Below, one piece after another: positions 35,848-47,116 of a stretch of 64,000 nt of DNA (the first letter of the stretch is position 1; each line of letters opens with the position of its first letter). The DNA is taken from the NCBI GenBank assembly GCA_047967505.1, contig CM106541.1; one strand, written 5' to 3'. The notes beneath the pieces were generated by a model. That model searched no databases and was not told the DNA's origin. It was given only the letters and a program-made list of their open reading frames with translations. This DNA is from Dipteris shenzhenensis (Eukaryota; Polypodiophyta; Polypodiopsida; Gleicheniales). A program made the position numbers and the translations under genes.

Positions 35848-35867
35848 CACTACAAGACATGGGCCAC
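35848..35867 (+). repeat. CACTA left terminal repeat
   Basis: CACTACAAGACATGGGCCAC. The first nine bases match the consensus start of plant CACTA elements; the extent of the inverted repeat is unknown because the partner end was not found. Confidence 0.7.
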
Positions 35868-36610
35868 TTTGCGACATAGATTCCGACACTAAGAACAAAG
35901 AATTTTTTTTGTTAACAAGTGAAAAGTGTCACAGTGCTTGTTAGTGTGTGCGTCACAATGAATGCATCGATAACAACATTGGTGTGAGCATCGGTCCAGT
36001 GTCGATGTATCAGTGCCAGTTTATGCCAACTATAATCGCCGGTATATACCGACACTTTTATGTATATTTTAAAAAATTTATGGGGCAAGATGGGGCTTGT
36101 TTCAAACCCCTTTGGCCCCACAAAAAGTCTTTTTTCATTAGAATGGTAGTAACATCTTACAAAAGGAGGTAATACATCAAAATCATGATACAATGTTACA
36201 AAAGAATGTTTACAAATTGGTTCTTTAGTATCTTCATTTGTTATATTCACATGATTCATTCATTGTCTTCATTTGTTACTAACAAAACATACAATAGCTA
36301 TTGCATAGGAGGGAGAGCACAATTCAATGCAAAAGGATTACTGGAGAGACTGTTTATATTACTTCTAAATAACAATGTATAGGATTTTGCATGATTTTTG
36401 TACATGTTTAGTACTTCTCAACGACTTAGTGACCAACAACCACACTGATCTTAGAAACTGTGTACATGTGTAGATATCTACCATGGTCTAACTAGCTACA
36501 AAATGGCAAAAGTGTCAAACTTCAAAATGACAAATTTGCCGAAGTATTGCATTACAAAATGGCAAAAAGTGCCACAATACAAAATGACTAAATATTCTAT
36601 CCTACTACTA

Positions 36611-36905
36611 CTAATACTCCTCTGAACTGTCCTTGTCCTCCTCACCCTCTATGTGTAGGACTACTCCCTTGCCCTCCTCCAAGCTTGCTAGCCTCTTCTC
36701 TTCTGCTTGAGATCCAGTCTACAAGTCTGGATCTCTAGATGCCTCCCTAAGAACGAAACAAGTTAGAAAATAAAATAAGAGCGTCAATTGTAAGACAACA
36801 ATGGTATCAAATGACGACGAGTATTAGAGTGCACTCACATGATGCTCCACCACCTTCTGTCAATTGATGTCATATCCTTCTTACTCCATCTTCCTAAACC
36901 AAGGC
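36611..36905 (-). pseudogene. Truncated copy of the CACTA second gene
   Basis: Two exons match the gene at 7181-7871. One is about 36905-36839, with donor GTGAGTGC, encoding a decayed version of the KPLFKEMQGQ region. The other is 36746-36611, with acceptor TTCTTAG before 36746, ending in an acidic tail (GEEDKDSSEEY) and a stop. Flanking non-coding sequence also matches (caaaatggcaaa / caaaatgacaaatt runs at 36500-36590 and 7040-7125). A stop lies inside the last exon near 36719. The upstream exons are gone and are replaced by the purine tract. Confidence 0.65.
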
Positions 36906-37075
36906 TTGTTTGTGGAAAAGCGAGATGCAAAAACAGGGAAAAGAAAAAATGCAGAAAAGCAGAGACACGAAAACATAAAAAATGCAAAAATGAAAAAAAA
37001 TGGAAATGCAAAAAGATAGAAACACAGAAAAGAAGAGCGGAGATGCGAAAAGACAGCTTAGAAGACATGTGAAAA

Positions 37076-37076
<1 letters not shown>

Positions 37077-37155
<79 letters not shown>

Positions 37156-38760
37156 CCAAAAGAAGAGGAATAAGACTAACAAGATGAGAGAAAGAATGAG
37201 AGGGAGAAAGAAAGAAGAGGAATAAGAGGAGGAGAAGAGAATAAGAAGAGAAGAAGAGGAATAAGAGGGGGAGAAGAGAATAAGAAGAGGAGAAGAGGAA
37301 TAAGAAGTGAGGAGAAGAGGAATAAGAAGAGGAGAGTGAGAAAGGAAAAAATAAAGGAGAAAAGTGAAAGAAGAAGGATAAGAGGAATGAGAAGAGGAGA
37401 AGAGAAATAAGAAGAGAGAAGAGAGAAAGAAAGAAAGAAAGGACAAAAGTGAAAGAAAAAGGAAAAGAGGGAAAGAGGAGAAAAGAAGAAGAGGAGGAGG
37501 AGAAAGAAGAAGGAAAGGAAGAAAGAAAGGGAAGGAATAAGAAAAGAGAAAGAAAGGAAAGGAAACAAGAGAGATGTAAATGATGAGAGTGATAATTAAA
37601 AGAAGAGAGGAGAAGAAGAAAGAGGAGGGGAAAGATGTAGAGGATGAGAAGAAGAGGTTGAAGAAGGAAGAAACAAGAGAAAGAAAGAAAGAACAAGGAA
37701 AAAGAGAAGTGAGGAGAAGTGGAAAGAAGAGAGGAGGGAAAGAAAGAAGGAGAGAAGAGAGCCTAAAGAGAGGAAAAGAGGAGAGGAAGAGAGCTGAAAG
37801 AAGAGAAATAAGAAGAGAGAAAGAAAGAATGAATAAATGAGAGAAAGAGAGAAAGAAAGAGAGGGAGAAGGAAAGAAGAGGAATAACAGGAGGAGAAGAG
37901 AATAAGAAGAGGAATAAGAAGAGGAGAAGAGGAATAAGAAGAGGAGAGTGAGAAAGAAATAGAGAAAAGTGAAAGAAGAGGAGAGCGAGAAAGAGAAAGA
38001 AGAAGAGGAGGGAAAGAGGAGAAAATAATAAGAGAATGAGGAAAAAGAAGAAGGAAAGGAAGAAAGAAGGAGGAGAAGAAGAGGACGGAAAGAGGAGAAA
38101 ATAATAAGAGAATGAGGAAAAAGAAGAAGAAAAGGAAGAAAGAAAGAGGAGAAGAGGAACAAGAGTAGGAGAAGAGAATCAGAAGAGGAGAAGAGGAATA
38201 AGAAGAGAGGAGAAGAGGAATAAGAAGAGGAGAGTGAGAAAGAAAGAAAGAAAGGAGAAAAGTGAAAGAAGAAGGAGAAGAGGGAAAGATGAGAAACAAA
38301 GAAGACAAGGAGGAGAAAGAAGAAGGAAAGGAAGACAGAAGTAGGAGAAGAGGAATAAGAAGGAGATGAGGAAGTGAAGAGAGAGAAATAAGAGGGAGTC
38401 GATGAGAAATTGAAGAGGAGAAAAGGAATAAGAAGGAGATGAATAAGAAGAGAAGAAGAAGAAAGAATAGGAAGAGAATGAAGTAGAGGATAAGAAGAAG
38501 AAAGAAAGAAGAGAAAGACAAAAGAAGGAATAAAAGAAGAGAGGAGAAGAGGAAACAAGAGAGGAGGGAGGAGAAAAACAAAAGACGAAAGGAGAAGAGG
38601 GAGTATAAGTAGAAACAATGAAAGAAAGAAGAAAAGTGAAAGGAGGGTAGGAAAGAAAGAAAGAAGGAAAAAAAGAGAAGAATAAATGAGTGGAGACAAA
38701 GAAGCGAAGGAGAGGAAATAAGAGAAATAAAAGAGAGGGAATAAGAGAAGAGAAGCATTG
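37077..38760. repeat. 1.7-kb polypurine tract (GAGA / AGAGGAATAAGAAGAGG type)
   Basis: The plus strand is almost all A and G. It begins with (GT)n at 37077-37100 and (GA)n to about 37153. Degenerate minisatellite units such as agaggaataagaagaggaga then continue to about 38760. Long minus-strand frames of Ser/Phe/Leu (up to 394 codons) are by-products of the base composition. The tract can in principle form triplex DNA. It lies between the two CACTA genes. Confidence 0.95.
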
Positions 38761-38894
38761 ATGAGGCTAGTGCAAATCATGTTTGGATCTTAATTATTTT
38801 AAAGGTCCTTGTTCTTAGTATCTCATTCCTGATTTTTTAAATTAGTATCTCATTCTTAAGATTTCTTGGATATGAAAATTGCAATACGTTGCTT

Positions 38895-41200
38895 CAGAAG
38901 ATGTTGCCCACCCCAAATACCATTCCTAATTCTAGAGACGAAGTGAAGAAGATGTTGACCATGGTTGGGATGGATTATGACACATCCACGATTGCCCTAA
39001 TGATTTTATTTTGTTTCTTCATGAGTATGGAGATTTGGTTGATTGTCTAGAGTGTGAGACACAGCGCTACAGACAGGACTTGTTGGATGAGAAGATCCCA
39101 GTAAAGGTCTTGAGACATATTCCCATCCTCCCTAGCATATAGCACATGTTTAGATGCAAGTATGATTGGGCAGCTGATGGCATGGGATGCTACACATCGG
39201 TCTATCGATGAGACTTTGAGGATGCATGCAGATTGTGCTTCTTGGAAGCACATAGACAGCATGTGGTCTTTGCGAGGGAGCCACACAATTTATATCTTGG
39301 ACTCACAATGGATGGTGTGAACCCTTTTCGGTTACGCTCGACATCTTGGTCGACATGGCCCATAGTCTTGACTCTTGGTAAACTACAATATTCCACCATG
39401 GCTAATAATAAAGAAGGGACACCTCATGCTTGACCTACTTGTGCCAGGGAAGTATAAGGTCAAGAATATGGACGTGTACATGGCACCCTTGATCAAGGAG
39501 TTCTAGAGAGGCATACATGTCTGATGTTTCTAGAGCTTTGAGGCGGACTACAGATGTTTCCATCAGGGGAATTCTGATGTGTACCATGCATGACTACCCA
39601 GGATATGGGGAGTACGTAGATACATTCTTATGCATGCCTATTGATACTTTTATGCTTTGGTGTGATCTATGAATGTCTAATGACCTTTTTGATTTGTGCA
39701 TGCATGTAGGACTTAAAATCCAAGGGTACCATGCTTGTCCTACTTGTGTCCTAGTTTGAATGCATGACACACCAAACATATAGGAAAATGGTTTATGAAG
39801 GTCATGCTCAATACCTTCTGCTTGACCATTCTTCATGCGAAGGTCAACTTGGTCCACCACTAGCCCGTACTAAAGGCAATTGACTGGATTGGGCTTGGAG
39901 AGAGAATGGAGAGGTGCCTCCTTGTGGTATGCATAGGCTGTTGATCTTTCACAACCTTCCATATTGGGGTGAGTTACAAATCAATCATCTCTTGTATCCC
40001 ATGCATACCTTCAAGAATGTGGGGGCCTCTATTTGGGCACAATTGGTTGTTGACAAAGACATAAGAGGACTATGAGAAGACTTACAAAAGAAGATGAGCA
40101 AAGAGCAAGGGGAGTAATTCAACAAGTTTTGTATCCTCAATAGTCCTGAGGTGTAAAAAGGGATAGAGCCTATATGAAGAGGCCAAAGTAGAATGACTAA
40201 ATCAAAGGGCGAGATTTAGAGTCATGCACAGGCAAAGGAAACCATATCCACCGGACCTTGCTCTTCTCCTCAGACAGCTGTCAGGTTATTGGTTACAAGA
40301 AGCTCTTCGTAAAGCCAAAAATGATGGAGAGGACATAACCAATTGAGAGAGGGAGCTTGCAATAGGATGTATACCACATATAAGTTTTTTACCTTTCTAC
40401 TTAATTTGGGTTTATGCTCACAATCGCTACAAAATGCATCAACATTGTTTTCATCATGTTCTTTTGTAGTATAAAAAGTACAATGCATTATGGTCGCACG
40501 GATGGCATTTTTGTATGGAGAACACATCGATTCAAGGAGAATCACATATGATTGTGGAGTCATGGCTAACTTCATACAAGATAGCTGAGCAAGTGCATCT
40601 GATACCAATCTTCTCTCCTCGCAGAAGTTAGATTATTGCAAGACAATATGTGACATCTATGAAATTGATTTTAGACAATTTAGTATTTTCATTCTTGATG
40701 TCAAATGGTTTAGAACTATATACAATGGTCCCAATAATATAATTTATGGCATTTAATTTGCATCTTCAACATAGGTGGTCTATCATTGGGATTATTCAGA
40801 TCCAAGATGGTGATAAGTGGTCCAATTTGCTCCTCGAAGCAAACATATTTTTGAAGATAGGGATGTGGATATAGAGATGCCACCAATACATCCAACTAAT
40901 AATGTTAATGGATCTAGGGAAGAGAATGAAGATGATGATATGGTCTAGGAAGAAGGTGACAATAATGACACTATAATGGAGGAAGGTGGAGATCACGACA
41001 TTGGGGAAGAAGAGGGAGAATCGGAGGGTGAACTAGAGGATCAAGTCTTAGGTAGACATATAATAGGTGATCAATTATATGTAAACCTACAGATAGACTT
41101 ATTTGGCGTGCAAGACTTGGCTCAAAATGAAGTAGTTTTGGGCGATGTTAGTCGTGATAGTAGGAAGAAACGTTTTTCATTTCATTTGCACCAATAGCTC
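38895..41200 (+). pseudogene. CACTA TNP2-type transposase, decayed
   Basis: Homology can be followed through several frames. HDCPNDFILFLHEYGDLVDC is at about 38985-39045, where the family has CPNDC...L..CP.C. KIPVKVLRHIPILPS follows at about 39090. Then comes FAREPHNLYLGLTMDGVNPF at about 39265-39325, the diagnostic LGLxxDGFNPF block. At 39710-39760 is GYHACPTC; at 39940-40070 is HNLPYWGELQINHLL with a YPMHTFKNV stretch matching the family DVMHIEKNV block. The C-terminal DUF4218 and DUF4216-like parts are at 40480-40600 and 40690-40830 (LDVKWFRT), followed by an acidic tail to 41197. Many stops (for example near 39142, 39431 and 39745) rule out function. Confidence 0.85.
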
Positions 41201-42810
41201 GACTGAGAATTTAGCTAGAATTTAGCGAAGGATCCTTTCATGCACTAGTCCCATGTTTGCTCTCTTTTCCAGCTAAAAACTGCTCAAAAGAGCTTTCTAG
41301 CTACATGGGAATGTGCTCTAAAGAGAATAAGCATGAAGGTCGGGTGTCCTCCATTTTCACAACATCTCTTAATGTATTAAGGAGAGGTAACCATGTGTCA
41401 TGCAGAGAGAAGGTGGAAGTGCCATGTGCTGCGTAGCATAGGAGCGACTGGAGCGAAGCTAGAGGAGCAGAGGTGAGACTGGCGGAGAGTGCCACGTGGA
41501 GGGAGTAGAGGGAGAGGGAGGAGCGTGTAGGGGAGGAGAAGACTTGTAGAGTGCACCTTCTCCCTCCGACAAGCGAGATGTCTGACACGTTCTTGCTCCT
41601 CCAAGGAAGCCTCCTCTCATCTGGCACCCTCTGTCTCCCTCACCTCCTCCCCCTCCCATCCTCAAGGTGTTGCCTCCTCCTCTCCCTTACCTCCTCCCTC
41701 CCCTCCTCCACTCCCCTCTCCCCCCTTCTCCTACTACTATAACAATTGGTAGTCTTCATTAATAGTAGCAGGAGAGACCTGTGAAGCAAGAATGGCATGT
41801 GGGGTTCATCAGCACATATATGGTTGGAACCATATTGGAACTAGGGGCAGGGTTTCATGGAATCTACACTCAATCTACATAGTTCGAAAATTGGCCAACT
41901 GCGGTGGAGCCTTCCAAGAATGGCAATAATTCTCCCAATGTTCTCGAAAGGAAGGAGCATTAAGACAAAGGGGGATTATTGCTCTCTTATTGTAGTGATG
42001 TTAATGGGAACTCCAAGAATGATTGTGCAAAGTTGGAAAATTCAATTTTTAGTTCATTGAAATATGATTAATGTGTTAGTGGAAAAGTTCTAAGTCAACT
42101 TGATGGATTTTTGGGCATCATTTGTTGAGTCATGTAGACTTTTCTTAGAAGTCAAATAATGAAAAGTTGGTCAAAGCCTCAAGTGAGTGTGAAAACAAGC
42201 TCGACGTCTTTCACCTGTCCTCAACTTTGTTTAACTCTTGCCTACAAATTTTCAAAAGTATCTCCAGCTACATCCGACCTTAATCTACGAATGTCCAAAA
42301 AAATGTTTGATAAATTGCAACCAAACGCAACTGGAAGAGAAAGCATTGCACATTGCAACAAACCGAGCCTACATTCTCTGCTCTCTAGCCCTAGCTTCTT
42401 CCTGATTTGCCAAAAAAAGGCAGCATTCCAACTTGCAATGCTCCCTGGTAGCATGATTTCTCTTTTGTAGATCGTCAATTGACACAGAAAATGAAGTTCT
42501 GATTCCCTAAAGTTACTTATGCTATTGCTTTTGCTCACATAGCTTATGAAAAGCTTTCAGAAATAACGTCAGTGAAGCGCTATCAAGCATCTTTACAATG
42601 TGGTTGTTTCCGGCTGGGACATTCAGATTTGTCTTTCATATTCACAAGCAAGTCACCATACATTTGTGGCAACATTATATGTTGTTCGGGTGCTCATTGC
42701 TGTAGATCCTGGAAAAATGGTCAGCGAAGCTGCGGGAGTGGCTAAAATCTCCTTACAAAACTCAGTTTCTTTAGTATACAGTGTCTCTATACAATGACTC
42801 TCCTTTATGA
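41200..42810. other. Spacer between CACTA and WRKY; no gene recognised
   Basis: 41330-41735 is unusually G/C-rich, with purine-rich and then pyrimidine-rich halves. 41985-41997 reads cttattgtagtg, a possible CACTA-type end on the other strand, but it lacks support. 42150-42810 is probably 3' flank and UTR of the WRKY gene. No domain was seen. Confidence 0.5.
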
Positions 42811-42813
42811 TCA

Positions 42814-44478
42814 TCACCACATCAAATCGGACGACCAATTGAAGAGATTATACGGATCGACAAGATGGATACCATCGTCTTCATCAGATCTTTCTTCTAT
42901 TGGGTTCCTTCCAAATGCATCAAAGCAGTCTGGGAGCTCCTCCAGCTGGGCGAAGAAATCCTCGTCTCGTTTTGCTGTCCTTACGACAATATCTAGATCC
43001 ACATATTGATCGAGTCTGAGGTTGTCCTCCCTGGTGATTTCTGCTGGAGAAACTGGCTGATCTCTTTGCATGTTTGGACAGTTCACAACGGAAGACAACG
43101 GAATGCTGTCTGAAGGCTCACAACCGCCGTCGCTTGGAACTGTGCAAAGTTCAGGGCTTCTCTTATCCAGAGAATTATGACCCCGAGTAGTACCGGCTAG
43201 GGCATTCCGGTGAGTCGGCCAAGCATGGTTGTGTTCGGACGTGTAGGTTATAATAAGCACCGTGGGATCTGAGCGATTCCGTTCCACTTGCTTCCTGGCT
43301 GTGCAACCTTTAGAGCTACTACACCTATAGTAACCTCTGCAGAAGAAACCACGAATCTACCAAGTCAGGGCGACGCACAAACATATCATGTGTGCTCAGT
43401 GAAGCCTTCCTGTTTTTTGAAATGCGTAAGCCATAAGAACAAAAGCCAGATTTTACCTTGGATATGGAGACCCTTTGATAGGTTTCTGCCCATATTTTCG
43501 CCAAGCCCACGAATCTGAAGGAAGACATTCGCCCGTCGGTTTATCGGTTCCTCCTGCTGCTGGAACACAAACAACTCTCTTCTGTTGTGCTTTCCTGTAC
43601 CCACACATGGTCGCCAGGCCTGATAAGATTTCACACCAAGCACAAGGCGCCTGTACAGAGTGAAACGAAAAAAATCGACTGCATGCAGAAACTCTAATCG
43701 TCCTACGAGGCAATGGCTCTTACCTCCTCTTCGAGCCCTGATTCTTGCAATTAGTGGCCGTGGTCAGAACACTTTCTGCTCGAGACTCTTGATTGGTTGA
43801 AGACTTGGTGTCATCGCTTTCCTTGATCGATGTCGTGGTCGGAGCTCCAGTTTCCCTAGTCGGTGAAGATGTGGAAGCTAAAGGAGCAGAAACAGAGTCA
43901 ACACAGGTAGAGGGACTCAATTTTGAGCCCTTGATGTTGAAAGCCTTGGTATTATGCGGTTCCTGTTCCACAGTCATACTGTCGGAGGAGGAGTGTGAAA
44001 ATACAGGCGGCATCGGCATGGAAATCTGTAGATTTTCTGTCCCTGGTCCGGTAGCAAACGATTCTGTCGATATGCCAAATGAATATGGGGCCATTGGGGC
44101 GCTAATTATACCAGATTCTTCGACTCCGGAGTAAGCAGGGCAAGGGAAAACTTTCGAGTCAACGCTCGAGAAGGTTGATGAAGAGGAAGGCTCCTGACAG
44201 AGCTCGCTGCTGCAGCTATCGTAGGACGGGTAGTACAAACTGTGGAAGTCCACGGGAGGAACTGGATACATCATGTTCGGAAACATCACATAAGACGAGA
44301 CACACTGCAGAAGCGACGCTGGAGTTGGGGCCGATACGAAATGAGGAAAGAAAGACGCTCCCGTGCCATATTCCAAAGGCCATGGGTTATTGGCATGAAC
44401 GGCTGGCCAGTCCACTGCAAGAGGTTGAGGAGGACCTCCGCTCACCACAGACCCCAGATCACCAAAGCTGTGATCCAT
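42814..44478 (-). CDS. WRKY transcription factor, group IIe (WRKY22/27/29-like), three exons
   Basis: DNA-binding regulator expected to act in the nucleus on W-boxes (TTGAC). The exons are 44478-43724, 43594-43457 and 43336-42814 (755, 138 and 523 bp; 471 codons plus stop). Both introns start GT and end AG (GTAAGA...TACAG and GTAAAA...TGCAG), are 129 and 120 bp, and fall in phase 2. The second splits the Arg codon of SPYPR/GYYRC, the conserved intron site of most WRKY domains. The N-terminal 250 residues are Ser/Pro-rich. A basic stretch ([16 protein letters not shown]) precedes [18 protein letters not shown]. The zinc ligands follow the C-X5-C-X23-H-X1-H pattern, ending SEHNHAWP. Next to the stop the acidic [14 protein letters not shown] motif resembles the C-terminus of IIe members. 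The start at 44478 ([10 protein letters not shown]) is preferred over the in-frame ATG at 45009, because that extension is low-complexity leader and passes through the TATA-like site. No lesion was seen. Confidence 0.93.
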
Positions 44479-44580
44479 GGCTGCTACTGCAGATTCGGAA
44501 TGTCTTGTAAAATTTCCTTGGAGACGTATGAATAGGAGGAGAAACACGGTGGGATTTGGGCAAATACTTGGACGGTTGAC

Positions 44581-44611
<31 letters not shown>

Positions 44612-44860
44612 GCTCGCTTGCTCGCTCGCTCGCTCGCTTGCTGTCTTTCTTCCCGTCTCTCTCCTTGTGGATGGGAACGCAGCGTACTTCTCTCGCAGGA
44701 CGTGGGAATGGATATGAAGAGGAAGGCAAAATGCAGTCGTGGGTGGAAGCGTAGACTTCGGATCTGGCAAGGAGGCGAGGACGGTCGTGTGAGGAAGAGA
44801 GACAGGGAAGCACAGAATCCTGCCAACAATCGTGGGGAGGGAGACAAGCACATATATAAG
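44479..44860 (-). promoter_or_regulatory. WRKY gene 5' leader with GA/CT repeat and W-box core
   Basis: The plus strand has (CT)n at 44585-44611 followed by (CGCT)n to about 44640, so the transcript would carry a GA-rich run. A TTGACT W-box core on the plus strand lies at 44576-44581. Both would sit in the 5' UTR if the TATA-like box at 44861-44870 is used. Confidence 0.6.
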
Positions 44861-44870
44861 AAGCAGGGAA
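44861..44870 (-). promoter_or_regulatory. TATA-like box of the WRKY gene
   Basis: The minus strand reads CTTATATATG, placing transcription start near 44830-44840 and giving a leader of about 350 nt. This is the only TATA-like site found in a sensible place. Confidence 0.5.
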
Positions 44871-45079
44871 GATGGGAGGAAGCACGATTCACGAGCAAGG
44901 AGATGGAGATCAGTCGAAGGGAGGGAGAGACGGAGGTGTGAGGTGCGAGATGATGATGATGATGAAGATGATGAGATGCAAATCTGTGATACGACTCACG
45001 AGAAAGCAAAGCAAAGAGCGGTTAAAATGCACTAGAGTAGAGCACCAGGGTCCAGCACACGCTATTAGAAGATCGCGTT

Positions 45080-45085
45080 TTGACT
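45080..45085 (+). promoter_or_regulatory. W-box core upstream of the WRKY gene
   Basis: TTGACT in the context gttttgactttcaacc, about 210 bp upstream of the TATA-like box. WRKY genes of this class are often regulated through W-boxes; action here is inferred. Confidence 0.4.
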
Positions 45086-45309
45086 TTCAACCAACTACTA
45101 GTATAAAGTCCAACCTTGGCGGCGCTGACTTTACTACGCAAAATTCTCTCTGTTTATTTGTCTCTCTACATCCGAGGTGTTCAAGGGCATTCCCACGGAA
45201 GGATATTATTGTGAAATGCTCACGATTAGATCACGAAAAAGCCCCCTCTTGTAGGCTTAACACATCTCTTTATTCCGGCAACTCCCAAGGAGGTTACATC
45301 TGTATATGA

Positions 45310-45890
45310 CATGTCACACTTGCCATGTCATCAGCGCCTGGTTCGTATGCGACAACTGATTCATTAGTGTGAGTGTGTGATTCATTAGCGTGTGTGTCTC
45401 ATGATCGGCCATCATGGTGCAGAGTTGCCAGTTCCTAGCACCTAGAATCAAGAGGCTTGACGGGGGAACGATTTCTAGGTAAGCAAAAGAAAGTATATAT
45501 GCTGAGATAGCCTCTCGTGGGAGCCTGCTCTGGAGCTATCTTTTGAGTGGTCCCTCCAATGTTCACAAGTTTAATGTCGTGAACATGAATGGAGATTTTT
45601 GGAAATCAACCTTCAAATTTGACAAATAAGACCTACAAAATTCAAGGCATTTTACTTGTATTTTTCCTTAAATTCTACAACTTGAAGGTTTTTGTATCTG
45701 TTAAGAAAAATGTTTTCACTAAACACTTACTGACTCTCAATATATGTTGTTGATATGCAAATCTTACACGAGGATTTGAGACATTGTTAAGCCTAATCAT
45801 GTTCCATTGAATCTTCCACAAGATACCATAGTTCCACCTGCTACATTTGAATGCAATTCTTTTTTGGTTTGAAAAGGGAGATTTCTCTAT
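45310..45890. other. Intergenic, no gene seen
   Basis: No domain-bearing frame. It includes a short gtgtgattcattag duplication near 45360-45395. Confidence 0.6.
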
Positions 45891-46095
45891 GGGGACTTAA
45901 TGGCAATGCAAATAGATGTTCAATCAACCTATCATCAATCTGGGGACTTAATGGCAATGCAAATAGATGTTCAATCAACCAATCATCAATCTTTCTATCT
46001 AGTTTCCATTGTCTCTCTGTCTCGCAAATAGATGTTCAATCAACCAATCATCAATCTTTCTATCTAGTTTCCATTGTCTCTCTGTCTCTCTGTCT
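45891..46095. repeat. Nested tandem duplications (51-bp and 65-bp periods)
   Basis: The block ggggacttaatggcaatgca is at 45891 and again at 45942. The shared gcaaatagatgttcaatcaa core then recurs at 46024 with the downstream tctatctagtttccattgtc. A TA microsatellite follows at about 46113-46136. Confidence 0.88.
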
Positions 46096-46213
46096 GTTTG
46101 TCTCTCTCTCTCAATATATATATATATATATATATATGGTAGAGGATTGTCTCATTAACCCATTTTTAAACTAGGAATCTCTTGATTAATTATCGATCGT
46201 ACCCATCATTTTG

Positions 46214-47086
46214 TCACACATTTTCAAGTAGACCTTGGACTGATGCATTTTTGTTTGGGAATTGAAGTTTGGCAGGAGCCGAAACAGATCTTCATTTCAC
46301 AGCTGAAGTATGCTGGAGAGATACTGAAGGCATTTGGCATGGCTGAGTGCAAAACAATTGGTACCCCTATGGAGGTTGACGCGAAGCTCTCAAACGAGGA
46401 TTCATCACCACTGGTGGACGAAGCGAAGTACAGAAGGCTTGTGGGCAGCTTGATTTACCTGTGCAACACACGACCGGGACATCAGTTTTGCGACTGGTGT
46501 ACTAAGCACGTTTTCCAATAAGCCCTGGGAGAACCATTGGAGGGCAGGGATGCGGGTGCTGAAATACGTCAAAGGCACACTTGATTATGGCATCACCTAT
46601 AACAAGGGCAACATCTTGACCGGATTCTGTGACTCGGATTGGGCAAGAGACGTGGACAGCAAGAGATCAGTGACATGGTACTGTTTCTCACCTGGATCTG
46701 GAGTTGTGTCATGGGTCAGCAAGAAGCAACCCACAGTTGCTCTTTCTTCTACCGAGGCCGAGTACAAATCTGCTGCTTTGCTTCTTGCGAGGCAGTGTGG
46801 TTGAGGAGGATTTTGGGGGACATGGGTGCAGTGCAGAACAAGCCTTAAGCAGTTATCATGTGACAATCAGAGTTGCATGGTGATTGCAAAAAACCCAGTG
46901 TTCCACGCTCGCACAAAACACATTGAAATTCAATATCACTTTGTACACGAGCTCATCATGGATGGAGAGGTCGACTTGGTGTACTGTCCGACTACAGAGA
47001 ATGCTGCGGACATCTTCACGAAGGCTCTTGGAAGAGACTTGCTGGAGAGGCATCTTCATCGACTTGGCATTGGGCCGAAAAAATAA
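46214..47086 (+). pseudogene. Copia-E RT end and RNase H
   Basis: The frame at 46226-46521 holds LMHFCLGIEV, KYAGEILKAFGMAECK and YRRLVGSLIYL, the end of copia RT. A frame change near 46480 leads to RNase H at 46550-46804 (GFCDSDWA, PTVALSSTEAEYKS). A second change near 46790 leads to 46826-47086 (NPVFHARTKHIEIQYHF, AADIFTKALG), which ends at a stop 31 bp before the LTR. Catalytic acidic residues of RNase H are present in the CDSDWA and STEAEY blocks. Confidence 0.9.
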
Positions 47087-47116
47087 GTTCACTTGCGGGT
47101 GGACATTGAGGGGGGG

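Larger units (their letters stand above)
35848..41200 (+). mobile_element. CACTA (En/Spm) DNA transposon, decayed, right end not located
   Basis: The left end is CACTACAAGACATGGGCCAC at 35848, the typical start of the superfamily, followed by tttgcgacat and ccgacact motifs like subterminal repeats. Inside are a minus-strand second gene (36611-36905), a 1.7-kb purine tract and a plus-strand TNP2 transposase (38895-41200). No matching right terminus ending GTAGTG, and no 3-bp duplication of the left flank (taa), was found. The end coordinate given is only the end of the transposase. Confidence 0.75.

Noticed and set aside
37058-38780. Minus-strand frames of up to 394 codons rich in Ser, Phe and Leu
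   Set aside because: They are the complement of a polypurine tract; all three frames are open and low-complexity, with no domain or start context.
41985-41997. cttattgtagtg as the right end of the CACTA element
   Set aside because: Only about eight bases match the left end in reverse, and the adjacent atg does not match the left flank taa.
44479-45009. N-terminal extension of the WRKY protein to an ATG at 45009
   Set aside because: The extension is His/Ser/Arg low-complexity, spans the CT repeat and the TATA-like box, and the family start context fits 44478 better.
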